In this document: one piece after another, positions 10,001 to 17,204 of the stretch
Numbering within the stretch: position 1 is the first letter of the stretch
Layout of the letters: each line of letters starts with the position of its first letter
Origin: Acidithiobacillus sulfurivorans
Lineage (GTDB): Bacteria > Pseudomonadota > Gammaproteobacteria > Acidithiobacillales > Acidithiobacillaceae
DNA: 64,000 bases
Assembly: GCF_018853815.1 (NCBI RefSeq)
Contig: NZ_JAAOMP010000121.1
Coordinates: 1-64,000 of the forward strand
Direction of reading: 5' to 3'
Made by a program: the position numbers and the translations under genes
The notes under the pieces: model-generated
The model's input: the letters and a program-made list of their open reading frames with translations, nothing else
Databases searched by the model: none
Told to the model about the DNA's origin: nothing

Positions 10001-10114
10001 CGGATATTCGGTGATGGGCATCAGCCCCAGGGAGCGCAGGCCAAAGAAAAACAGTACCAGGCTCAGGGAAATAGCCAAAATCGGACGTCGGATAAATGGT
10101 TCGGTAAAATGCAT
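7028..10114 (-). CDS. RND multidrug efflux pump, HAE1 family (AcrB-like)
   Basis: The 1028-residue inner-membrane proton-driven pump of a tripartite efflux system. It begins with FIRRPILAISLSLVLFFFGL, the usual first helix after an HFTEPFI start. TM4 carries the paired aspartates of the proton relay in AIGLVVDDAIIVVENVHRH, with a second helical bundle near the C-terminus. The substrate class cannot be told from sequence. The adaptor gene ends 14 bp upstream and the outer-membrane factor gene overlaps that one, giving a complete OMF-MFP-RND operon controlled from the divergent region at 12762-12936. Confidence 0.93.
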   Translation of the reverse strand: MHFTEPFIRRPILAISLSLVLFFFGLRSLGLMPITEYPPTDSSMITVTTHYFGATPKTVNAFITAPLEKAVGQAPGINYMTAVSEDGISILTLYMRMGENPNAALSQVQSKVNTVLNQLPKGVMQPVVQEMSGSGAYLMLLSYHGKGFNQQQITDYLTRVVQPAIQSVPGVGLTAILPPGTGPNGNTYAMRVWLNPQEMAVLGVTPAQVSDALKKNDFVAAVGRLRGEYTAVSLSANTALHSAAEFRNLVVATVHGVPIHLEQVAKVSLGAQTYDSSVMVDGQPAVNIGIQQAPGSNALQVAQGIHKVMTQLKTTMPPGMQGYTIYNGAQFVKSSLQEVEINIGLALLVVILVIYLFMGSWRALIVPALAIPVAMVGAITILHALGYTLNLLTLLAMVLAIGLVVDDAIIVVENVHRHIEHGATPLHAALLSAKELASPILVMATTLVAVFAPMAFIGGLVGHLFSEFAFTIVATVLLSMIAALTLAPMLASRVLKAGQEGRVAHLVDHVFGRLKAFYGRLLFASLRVWPATVALALVLTGGIYFLFSISQSELAPPANQGIVYVNGVAQPTATLEYMNAYDHYLTNTVFDKIASRSHSFAVNGVGIGGMLLNNEVMAGVVLKPERGAVTTQQVKTKVQKLAEQVPGMKLSAFGLPPLPGAAVGLPVQFVLTSTGGSYHQLDEISAKLVQEAKASGLFSFVCKNLKYNNQIQQVVINRQMAASFGLSMADIGQNLETLLGGNYVNYFDMDGLSYRVVPQVPPALRANPDFLKAYTIKTPSGAEIPLSTFVSLKSESAPTFLPQFQQLPAVFIQANPAPGVSLGQALQFLQSHAQKILPSGDQIHYAGVSRQYVHQGNALAITFAFALLMVLLLLAAQFNSFRDALVVLTAVPVALFGALLPISLGASSVNIYSEVGMVMLIGLIAKQGILIVQFARVMQEEKQLDKRHAVVEAATLRLRPILMTVAAMIAGAVPLLFASGGNADARFSMGLVIVSGLGFGSLVSLFVIPAFYVWFGRSVHHHALKAES

Positions 10115-10128
10115 GTTGGTCTTCGTCC

Positions 10129-11211
10129 CTATAGATGCACAGCATTATTGATTTGCACGGAGTCGCCACTGTGCAGCTTCACCTGCCCGGCGGTAACCAC
10201 CGTATCCCCGACCTTGAGTCCGGAACGAATCACCGTATCCTGGCCCTGCTGCGTGCCGGTGAGCACTTTTTGTTCGCGAGCGATCAGCCGATGGTCCGGC
10301 CCGGGACTCAGCACATAAACAAAATCACCATAGGTATTGAAGCTCACCGCAACAGTGGGAATCAGCAGTGCTGCTTTGGGCGCCTCTTTTTCCAGAACCA
10401 CACGCACAAACATACCCGGCTTCAACCCCGGTTCGGCCTGGAGCAAGGCTCTTACACTGAGGGCACGATTATCCGCATTCACATGACTGGATATCGCCTG
10501 TACAGAAGCGCCGTAGTGCCGAACCACCTCGCCATCGTGAATATCCACCTGCACCGGCGCAGCTTTGTGCAGAGTCTGGGCATCGCGTTGCGGAACGGTG
10601 AAATCAACATACAAATGCTGCAGATTTTCCAGATGCACCACAGCGGTTCCCGCATGAATAAATTCACCGGTATTGACGGTGCGCAGACTGAGCACTCCCG
10701 AAAAGGGTGCGCGGAGCTGCGTGTCGGCAAGCGACTCCTGCAATGCCGAAACTTCTCCTTGAGCGGCCTCGGCATCATATTGCGCCTTGTCCAGAGCTGC
10801 GGTAGATATACCGTGAATGGCATAAACCTTTTGGGCGCGTCGATAATCTACCGAAGCCAGCTGGGCGTGAGCCTGGGCTGCTTGCAACTGTCCCGGCAAG
10901 GCACCCGGGTCCAGGGCGAGGAGTAACTGCCCCTTGCTCACCGTTTGTCCCGAATGAAAATACAGTTTCTGAATAACCCCACCGACTTGCGGGCCAAGGG
11001 CGGCGCCCTGCTGCGGCACCACCTCGCCAACGGCTGTCAATTCACCCGCGATACTGCGGGTTTTGACCTTGACCGCAGAAACCGTCACCGCCGGATTGGC
11101 AGCAGCAAGCAATTGGGTATGCAAGCGTTGCTGCCGCCATGCATACCAGCCATACACGGCTCCAAAAAGCAGCACAACAACCAATCCTAATAGAAGAAAA
11201 GCCTTTTTCAT
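10129..11211 (-). CDS. RND efflux periplasmic adaptor (membrane fusion protein)
   Basis: A 360-residue adaptor of the HlyD/AcrA type that links the pump to the outer-membrane channel. An N-terminal hydrophobic anchor (about residues 4-24) precedes a lipoyl half-motif (GGVIQKLYFHSGQTVSKGQLL), an alpha-helical hairpin (AQAHAQLASVDYRRAQKV) and the second lipoyl half (LRAPFSGVLSLRTVNTGEFI). A beta-barrel domain follows. No lipobox is seen, so it is probably membrane-anchored by its first helix. Its ATG overlaps the stop of the outer-membrane factor gene (4-nt overlap), indicating coupled translation. Confidence 0.93.
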   Translation of the reverse strand: MKKAFLLLGLVVVLLFGAVYGWYAWRQQRLHTQLLAAANPAVTVSAVKVKTRSIAGELTAVGEVVPQQGAALGPQVGGVIQKLYFHSGQTVSKGQLLLALDPGALPGQLQAAQAHAQLASVDYRRAQKVYAIHGISTAALDKAQYDAEAAQGEVSALQESLADTQLRAPFSGVLSLRTVNTGEFIHAGTAVVHLENLQHLYVDFTVPQRDAQTLHKAAPVQVDIHDGEVVRHYGASVQAISSHVNADNRALSVRALLQAEPGLKPGMFVRVVLEKEAPKAALLIPTVAVSFNTYGDFVYVLSPGPDHRLIAREQKVLTGTQQGQDTVIRSGLKVGDTVVTAGQVKLHSGDSVQINNAVHL

Positions 11212-12761
11212 GCGGGGGCTCCTGCAGTGTTTACAATGGGGGTGTCAGAGGGCACAGAATGCGCTTTGGATTCTGGTTGATCCGGTTGCCAGCCATCACC
11301 CAGCGCCACAAACAGCGCGACACTATCCAGATAACGCTGACTGCGGCCTTGAATAGCGGCGACAGAATCCTGTTGATAGGCAATTTCGGCATTCAAAACC
11401 GTGGCATAGTCCGTAGCACCATCCCGATATCGGGCCTCGGCCAGGTGCAGGGCCTTGGCAGAAGATTGCTGAGCCTGTTTTTGCTGAATATAAGCCGTAT
11501 CGGCACCCTGCAGAGTGCGCAAGGCATCTGCCACTTGTTTAAAGGCATTCAATACCGTGCTGCGATACTGGTCACTGGCTACCTGATACTGATCCAACGC
11601 CGCACGACGCTCTGCATGCAAGCTGCCGCCATTATAAATTGGCGCAGCCAAGCCAGCGCCCAGTGACCAGAGGGTGGAAACCGGGTTGAAAAACAGGCCA
11701 CCGGTCATGGCTGCCTTGCCAATCTCCGCAGAAATGTTGAATTGGGGATATAAATTGGCTGTCGCCACATCGGCCTGGGCAGCAGCGACCTTAATCTCCG
11801 CTGTGGCTGCCTGGATATCCGGACGATTTTCAGCCAGCGCCGAAGGAATGGTCGTGGGCAAGCGGGCTGGCAAATGCAGACTTTGCAGAGCAGGAATACT
11901 GAGGGCCACATTCGGCGTTTGCCCCAACAACGCCGCCAGGGCGTGGCGGGCTGCCGCCAACTCTGCCGCAAGAGGGGCAATGCGGGCACGCGCAGCGGCC
12001 GTCATGGCAGCCTGCTGTTCTACATTCTGCAGATTTTGATCACCCAGTTTATATTCCTGCTGCAACAGTTTCAGCAAACGGGCATCGGCTGTGGCAATCT
12101 GCTGGGCTGAATGCAACTGGGCGCGAGCGGCTGCGCCACTGATGATAGCCCGACTGACGTCTGCGGCCAGAAATACTTCACTCTGATGCAAATTGGCCTT
12201 TGTCACCGCCGCCTGTGCCCGGGCTGCATGGACCAGATCTTTCTGCCGGCCAAACACATCCGGGTTATAGCTGACGTCAATGGTGCCCAGGAAAAGGCTA
12301 TAGAGATTGCCCGGAATACGGTAACTTTGTCCTCCGTCGGCACCTGTCCGCAAGGCCCGCGCGCGACTGATTCCCGCATTTGCAGAAACCTGCGGAGTTA
12401 AGCCTCCCTGCGCAGCCACCATCAGCGACTGCTGCCTTGCCAAAGCCGCATGGGCTGCCTGCAAATCCGGATTAGCCTGCATGGCCTGCTGGATATAGTT
12501 ATTGAGCGGTTTTGAATGAAACAACAACCACCACGAACGCGCCTGCTGCTGCGTCCACTGGACTTTTTGCTGGTCTGCCGGCAAAGCAGCGGGATGGGCA
12601 TTATAAGATGGCGGCGTACTCATCTTCGGTACGGACCAATGGGGGCCCACTGCACAACCTGCCAAACTGATCATCAAACCCGAGCCCAACCATATGGCGG
12701 TGCCCCGCCTGCGTATCCGGGGTCCCGGCCAGCGCCGGGCCGCAGCATTTTCCTGTGCCAT
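11208..12761 (-). CDS. Outer-membrane efflux lipoprotein, NodT/TolC family
   Basis: A 517-residue outer-membrane factor. A basic N-terminus leads to a lipobox (SLAGC, Cys at about residue 35), so it is an outer-membrane lipoprotein of the NodT class. Two repeats of long helices and beta segments follow, for example NPDLQAAHAALARQQ and ENRPDIQAATAEIKVAAAQA. It is the first gene of the minus-strand efflux operon and is divergent from the response-regulator gene. Confidence 0.92.
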   Translation of the reverse strand: MAQENAAARRWPGPRIRRRGTAIWLGSGLMISLAGCAVGPHWSVPKMSTPPSYNAHPAALPADQQKVQWTQQQARSWWLLFHSKPLNNYIQQAMQANPDLQAAHAALARQQSLMVAAQGGLTPQVSANAGISRARALRTGADGGQSYRIPGNLYSLFLGTIDVSYNPDVFGRQKDLVHAARAQAAVTKANLHQSEVFLAADVSRAIISGAAARAQLHSAQQIATADARLLKLLQQEYKLGDQNLQNVEQQAAMTAAARARIAPLAAELAAARHALAALLGQTPNVALSIPALQSLHLPARLPTTIPSALAENRPDIQAATAEIKVAAAQADVATANLYPQFNISAEIGKAAMTGGLFFNPVSTLWSLGAGLAAPIYNGGSLHAERRAALDQYQVASDQYRSTVLNAFKQVADALRTLQGADTAYIQQKQAQQSSAKALHLAEARYRDGATDYATVLNAEIAYQQDSVAAIQGRSQRYLDSVALFVALGDGWQPDQPESKAHSVPSDTPIVNTAGAPA

Positions 12762-12936
12762 GTATCATCCTTGTTCAGGTCCAATGGAAGTTCAGGAAAA
12801 GCATAACGGAGTGGCCTGTAACAATCGTGCGCAGACACCGCTCCAATATGTAACAAAGTGTCTGTTTATTTCCGGATCGCCCCGATTGTTACATTTAAGT
12901 TTGGTCTATCCGCATCCGGGGAGTACAGTACAACTC
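12762..12936. promoter_or_regulatory. Divergent control region with TGTAACA repeats
   Basis: This region lies between the efflux operon (leftwards) and the two-component operon (rightwards). It contains three copies of TGTAACA. TGTAACAATCG at 12818-12828 has an exact inverted copy, CGATTGTTACA, at 12883-12893, and a third copy TGTAACAA is at 12849-12856. OmpR-family regulators often bind GTAACA/TGTTACA-like elements, so these are likely sites for the adjacent response regulator. This is inferred from position and motif. Confidence 0.55.
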
Positions 12937-13641
12937 ATGGAAAACAAAGCGCGAATTTTAGTGATTGATGATGACTTGCGACTACGCAGCCTGGTGGAAT
13001 CCCATCTGAAGGGCTATGGTTTTATGGTTCAGGGCATGGGTGATGGTCGCCAGATTGAAGCCAGCCTTGCAGAAAACCCGGTAGATCTCATCATTCTCGA
13101 CCTGGGTCTTCCCCATGAAGATGGCCTGCAGATATGCCGACGCCTGCGCCAGCAGCACGACGTGCCTATTCTCATGCTCACCGCTCGGGGGGACGAAGTC
13201 GACCGGATTTTAGGACTGGAAATGGGTGCCGACGATTATCTGGCCAAACCCTTTCATCCCCGTGAACTGGTTGCCCGTATCCAGGCCATTTTACGCCGGG
13301 TCCGGGGCAGTGCGCCCAGAACCTCAGGGGCCACCGCCAGCTTTGAAAAAGGTCCCTTTCGGGTGGACATGGGCCGCCAGGAAATTCATCTTCATGGCCA
13401 GCTCATCTCCCTGACCAGCGCCGAATTTTTAACCCTGGCCACACTCATTCAGCATGAAGGACAGGCACTGACGCGTGAAAAACTGATGTGGTTGACGCGT
13501 GGCCGGCAACTGGAAGCCGATGACCGCAGTATCGACATGCAAATATCGCGGCTCCGCCGCCTGCTGGACAAAGGCCCCGGTCGCCCCCGGCACATTCGTA
13601 CGGTCTGGGGACACGGCTACCTTTTCGTGGCCGAACCCTGA
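12937..13641 (+). CDS. OmpR-family response regulator
   Basis: A 234-residue DNA-binding regulator. The receiver domain has the acidic pair D11/D12, the phospho-acceptor D55 (LIILDLGLP), T82 and K104. The C-terminal winged helix (about residues 135-232) ends in the typical DMQISRLRRLL ... IRTVWGHGYLF. The ATG at 12937 is chosen because the receiver fold begins exactly there; an open frame to 12694 is non-coding. The gene overlaps the kinase gene by 4 nt and is divergent from the RND efflux operon it most likely controls. Confidence 0.93.
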   Translation: MENKARILVIDDDLRLRSLVESHLKGYGFMVQGMGDGRQIEASLAENPVDLIILDLGLPHEDGLQICRRLRQQHDVPILMLTARGDEVDRILGLEMGADDYLAKPFHPRELVARIQAILRRVRGSAPRTSGATASFEKGPFRVDMGRQEIHLHGQLISLTSAEFLTLATLIQHEGQALTREKLMWLTRGRQLEADDRSIDMQISRLRRLLDKGPGRPRHIRTVWGHGYLFVAEP

Positions 13642-14924
13642 ACATCCGTACCTTTTGGCCCCGTAGTACACTGGGGCGGACCCTGCTGCTACTCGGCCTG
13701 CTGCTGCTTGGCACCCAAGCCGCTGTTTACGTCCTTTTTCATCAGTATGTGATGAATCCTGCCGCCGAGCGCTTTGCCGAGTTTCTGCTGCAAACCGACC
13801 ACGCCCTGATCAGTAGCGGGGCACAATATGCCCCCACCGGAAACCTGCAATGGCGGCCTGCCAGTGCCAAACCGGGCAAAATTCCGGACAAGTACTTCAT
13901 GGATAAAACCGCTCACTATGTCCAGCAGCAGGTACCGGGGGCCAGACTCCGCGTAGGTTTGGATGAGGGGAGCACTACCTGGATGTGGATACGCGGTGGT
14001 CCTCATCAGCCCTGGCTGGGCATGCCGGTATCTCCAATGAGCTTTGGTGGGCAGGGATTCATGTTCATGCGTCTTGGAGTCATTGCGTTGGTGACTTTGC
14101 TGGGAGCCTGGTTGATTGTCCGCCAGATTAACCGGCCCCTGGCCCGCCTGGCGGCTGAAGCTCCACGCATTGGTCTTGGTGACACCCCCGACAATCTGCA
14201 GCCCATCGGTGGTCCCCTGGAAGTCCAGCACCTGACTCAGGCCATTACGGGTATGGCCAATGATCTGCACCGTCTTCATGAAGAACGCACCCTGCTGCTC
14301 ACGGGCATTTCCCACGAACTCCGGACACCGCTGTCCCGACTGCTTTTGATCCTGCACTTGCCCGATTCAGATTTTCTGGAACAGAAATCCGCCATGCGTG
14401 TGGATGTCAACGAGATGGACGAAACCATCGACAAGTTTCTGACTCTCGTCCGCAGCGGGGATCAGGAAAAAGCCGTTGTCGTCAACGTGCGGAACTGGCT
14501 GGAAGAAATGCAGGAAATTGCCAGGGAACGCTATGGACTGGACATCCGCGTTGCGGAAAACCATTTTGCTGTGGCTGAAAATTCTATTCGATGTCGCCCC
14601 TTGGCGCTGGAGAGAGTGTTTCGGATTATTTTCGACAATACCCGCCGTTACGGTGATGGCAGCCTACAGATTCGGGTTCTCAGTCATCCCGGGCACACGG
14701 AAATACAACTGCGGGATTACGGCCCCGGAGTTTCTGCAGCGCATCTCCTGGCCATGAATCAGGGCACACTTCCGCGTCAAACCGGCCACGGCGCGGGTAT
14801 TGGAATACGCATCTGCAAGCGCATCATGGACTTGCACGGCGGGACCATATATTTTGAGAATGCTGCAGAGGGAGGGCTGGTGGTCAGACTACAATTTCCA
14901 GTCACTGCGCCTCTCAGGACTTGA
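13638..14924 (+). CDS. EnvZ-type sensor histidine kinase, probable CTG start
   Basis: A 428-residue membrane kinase. From the CTG at 13638 the frame reads NIRTFWPRSTLGRTLLLLG, a normal EnvZ-type N-terminus with TM1 at about 14-34. A periplasmic domain, TM2 (about 145-162), HAMP, the H-box (GISHELRTPLSR, His226) and a HATPase domain (FDNTRRYGDG, GHGAGIGIRICKRIM) follow. The first ATG/GTG, at 13752/13749, would remove TM1, and no ATG, GTG or TTG precedes the TM1 segment in frame. The CTG overlaps the regulator's TGA stop as CTGA, like the ATGA overlaps elsewhere in this window. Confidence 0.85.
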   Translation: MNIRTFWPRSTLGRTLLLLGLLLLGTQAAVYVLFHQYVMNPAAERFAEFLLQTDHALISSGAQYAPTGNLQWRPASAKPGKIPDKYFMDKTAHYVQQQVPGARLRVGLDEGSTTWMWIRGGPHQPWLGMPVSPMSFGGQGFMFMRLGVIALVTLLGAWLIVRQINRPLARLAAEAPRIGLGDTPDNLQPIGGPLEVQHLTQAITGMANDLHRLHEERTLLLTGISHELRTPLSRLLLILHLPDSDFLEQKSAMRVDVNEMDETIDKFLTLVRSGDQEKAVVVNVRNWLEEMQEIARERYGLDIRVAENHFAVAENSIRCRPLALERVFRIIFDNTRRYGDGSLQIRVLSHPGHTEIQLRDYGPGVSAAHLLAMNQGTLPRQTGHGAGIGIRICKRIMDLHGGTIYFENAAEGGLVVRLQFPVTAPLRT

Positions 14925-14987
14925 CAAGCTTCCATTAAACAGGAATCATTCGCAAATCAAAAACGTAAATACGGATTATTCTTAATA

Positions 14988-16241
14988 ATGACTGCAAGCA
15001 ACTCCTCAATGCCCCAGCGTCACTCCCGCTGGTCTGTTTTTCTGATTGTACTTGGCCCCGGTCTGGTGGTCATGCTCGCCGATACCGATGTCGGCAGCAT
15101 CATCACCGCCGCCCAAAGTGGCGCGCAGTGGGGCTTCAAACTGCTGCTGCTGCAATTCATCCTCATGCCGATTCTCTATATAGTGCAGGAACTCACCGTA
15201 CGCCTGGGAATTTTCACCGGCAAGGGCCACGGCGAACTGATTCGTGAAACCTTTGGCACCGGCTGGGCTTATTTATCGGTAGCCGGACTGAGCATCGCCA
15301 CTACCGGCGCTCTGCTGACCGAGTTTTCAGGCGTTGCAGGGGTTAGCCATCTCTATGGATTACCGCGTGCCGTGGGCGTTATTCTCGCCGCAACCACCCT
15401 GCTGATCATTGTCTGGACCGGCTCCTACCGGCGCGTAGAGCGCATTGCCCTGATCATGGGCCTGTTTGAACTGGTCTTTTTTGGGATTGCCTGGGCCTCT
15501 CACCCCAATATTCAGGATATTCTCCACGGCCTGACCCATGCACCCATTACTAACCAGGACTATATGATGCTGGTAGCAGCCAACATCGGTGCCGTCATCA
15601 TGCCCTGGATGGTGTTTTATCAGCAGTCCGCTGTTGCCGATAAAGGACTGCATCCCGAACATTATCGTCATGCCCGTTGGGATACGGCCATTGGTGCGGT
15701 CCTCACCCAGGCCATCATGGCCGCCGTACTGATTGCCACAGCGGCCACTATCGGCCGCCTCAATCCTAACGCACCCCTGAATACCGTCCATCAACTCTCC
15801 GAGGCCATTACCCCGTACCTGGGAGACACCTGGGGACGCCTGGTATTTTCCATGGGCATTCTGGGTGCTGGCATGGTAGCGGCCATCGTTGCCTCGCTGG
15901 CTGGAGCCTGGGGCTGGGGAGAAGTTACCGGATTCCGCCACTCCCTCGAACACCATCCCAAAGACGCCCCATGGTTTTACGGAATCTATACCGCCATCAT
16001 CATCGCCGGTGCCGTGGCCGTAATCAGCATACCCGACCTCGTCAGCCTGGATATTGGTGTGGAAGTCATGAACGCCCTGCTGCTGCCCCTGGTTCTTGGT
16101 TTCCTGGTCGCTCTGGCAATGAAAGCACTACCTGCGGAGCATCGCCTGCGTGGCCCATACCTTTGGCTGGTCCTCTTTGTGGTCATTCTTTCCGCCGGGC
16201 TGGGTGTCTATGGCGGCTTGACCAGCATTCCCGGCCTCTAA
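14988..16241 (+). CDS. Divergent NRAMP-family divalent metal transporter
   Basis: A 417-residue, roughly 11-helix inner-membrane transporter. The NRAMP fold is recognisable, but both metal-site helices are altered. TM1 has DTDVGS (32-37) in place of DPGN, and TM6 has MPWM (205-208) in place of MPHN. Classical family members move Mn2+ or Fe2+ with protons; these changes suggest a different ion (for example Mg2+) or different coupling. It follows the sensor kinase by 63 bp in the same direction, so it may belong to that transcription unit. Confidence 0.75.
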   Translation: MTASNSSMPQRHSRWSVFLIVLGPGLVVMLADTDVGSIITAAQSGAQWGFKLLLLQFILMPILYIVQELTVRLGIFTGKGHGELIRETFGTGWAYLSVAGLSIATTGALLTEFSGVAGVSHLYGLPRAVGVILAATTLLIIVWTGSYRRVERIALIMGLFELVFFGIAWASHPNIQDILHGLTHAPITNQDYMMLVAANIGAVIMPWMVFYQQSAVADKGLHPEHYRHARWDTAIGAVLTQAIMAAVLIATAATIGRLNPNAPLNTVHQLSEAITPYLGDTWGRLVFSMGILGAGMVAAIVASLAGAWGWGEVTGFRHSLEHHPKDAPWFYGIYTAIIIAGAVAVISIPDLVSLDIGVEVMNALLLPLVLGFLVALAMKALPAEHRLRGPYLWLVLFVVILSAGLGVYGGLTSIPGL

Positions 16242-16314
16242 AAGGCCAACATCCGCGTGCATATAAACGTCCATCAACAAGAAGGGGCTTTCTCACCGCA
16301 GATACAGCCTCTGC

Positions 16315-16728
16315 TTAGATGCTCAGCCAGTTTTGAACCCGCAACCCCCGCACCCGAGAAAACTCGGACTCATTGGCGGTGACCAAAACGGCATCCAATG
16401 CCAATGCATGGGCAGCAATTAACAGGTCATTGGGGCCAATGAGCGCGCCTGATTGTGTCAGCTGATTCCGAATTTGTGCGTAAAATTCATCGGCGGGCGC
16501 ATCGAAAGGTGCAATTTCCAGCGCCGATAAAATGGCCTCGACCTGCGCTGTCAACCGGCTTGATCCTTTCTTCGCCACACCATAGCGCAATTCACAGGCT
16601 ACGATGATGGAGGTAAATACAGCATCTTCGCCAATCTCGGTAATCGCTTTTGCAATAGTACCCTGGGGCTGCCTGACCAAATCCGAGATGATATTGGTAT
16701 CGAGTAGATAGCGCGCCGCTGAGCTCAC
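16315..16728 (-). CDS. vapC: VapC-type PIN-domain toxin
   Basis: A 137-residue PIN-domain ribonuclease, the toxin of a type II toxin-antitoxin pair. The acidic active site is visible as D10 (YLLDTNIISDL), E46 (VACELRYG), D101 (IGPNDLLIAAHA) and an acid near E120 (TANESEF). Size is normal for VapC. It overlaps the 3' end of the antitoxin gene by 4 nt. Targets of such toxins are usually tRNA or rRNA; the target here is unknown. Confidence 0.92.
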   Translation of the reverse strand: MSSAARYLLDTNIISDLVRQPQGTIAKAITEIGEDAVFTSIIVACELRYGVAKKGSSRLTAQVEAILSALEIAPFDAPADEFYAQIRNQLTQSGALIGPNDLLIAAHALALDAVLVTANESEFSRVRGLRVQNWLSI

Positions 16729-16964
16729 AAATCAATCTCATCTAATGCTCGAAGATCCTGATCAAGGTCCGGCATTGTTTCGTCCAGGGCGGATAACGTG
16801 GCTAAGGTGGCAAGCAAACCATGTCGGCGAATCGGTTCAATCACGATCCGATCGTCCTCTTTGCGCATTACCACCTCATCAGCGTCGAGTTCGAACTCCC
16901 GAGGGATACGCACGGCCTGATTGCGGCCATTGCGGAACAAGCGAACATGACGTTCAGAAAGCAT
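16725..16964 (-). CDS. vapB: VapB-type antitoxin
   Basis: A 79-residue antitoxin with an N-terminal AbrB-like DNA-binding fold (VRLFRNGRNQAVRIPREFEL) and an acidic C-terminal tail that would wrap around VapC. The ATG at 16964 is chosen because GGGGA lies just upstream; the frame stays open to 17102 but that part is not family-like. The two products should repress their own promoter in the region upstream of 16964. Confidence 0.9.
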   Translation of the reverse strand: MLSERHVRLFRNGRNQAVRIPREFELDADEVVMRKEDDRIVIEPIRRHGLLATLATLSALDETMPDLDQDLRALDEIDL

Positions 16965-17059
16965 GACTATCCCCACTATTGAATTGTTTTGCATATGCTG
17001 AAGCATAGGCCTTGTGAAAATTTGAGTCAAACGACAGGTAATCCTCTTCCTATCACCCG

Positions 17060-17093
17060 TTGTCATAAAACTGTCACATTCAAGGCGTACACT
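17060..17093 (+). promoter_or_regulatory. Pho box and -10 element upstream of the ABC importer operon
   Basis: TTGTCATAAAACTGTCAC at 17060-17077 matches the enterobacterial Pho-box consensus (CTGTCATAWAWCTGTCAY) at all but the first position. A -10-like TACACT (17088-17093) follows after exactly 10 bp, the normal arrangement where PhoB replaces the -35 contact. The same box-to-minus-10 spacing occurs before ppk2 at 52087-52120. The ABC importer genes lie downstream; vapB diverges on the other side. Confidence 0.8.
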
Positions 17094-17204
17094 ACCCTCC
17101 ATAAATAGATGGAGATAATGGTCATGCCTCGAAACAAACTGATTGTAGACGTGCAGTGATGAATGCCCTTGTTATTAAGCATTCCACACGCCTACTAACG
17201 TCCC

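Noticed and set aside
13749-14924. Kinase starting at GTG 13749 or ATG 13752
   Set aside because: It would lose the first membrane helix and the typical EnvZ-like N-terminus that is encoded in frame directly upstream.
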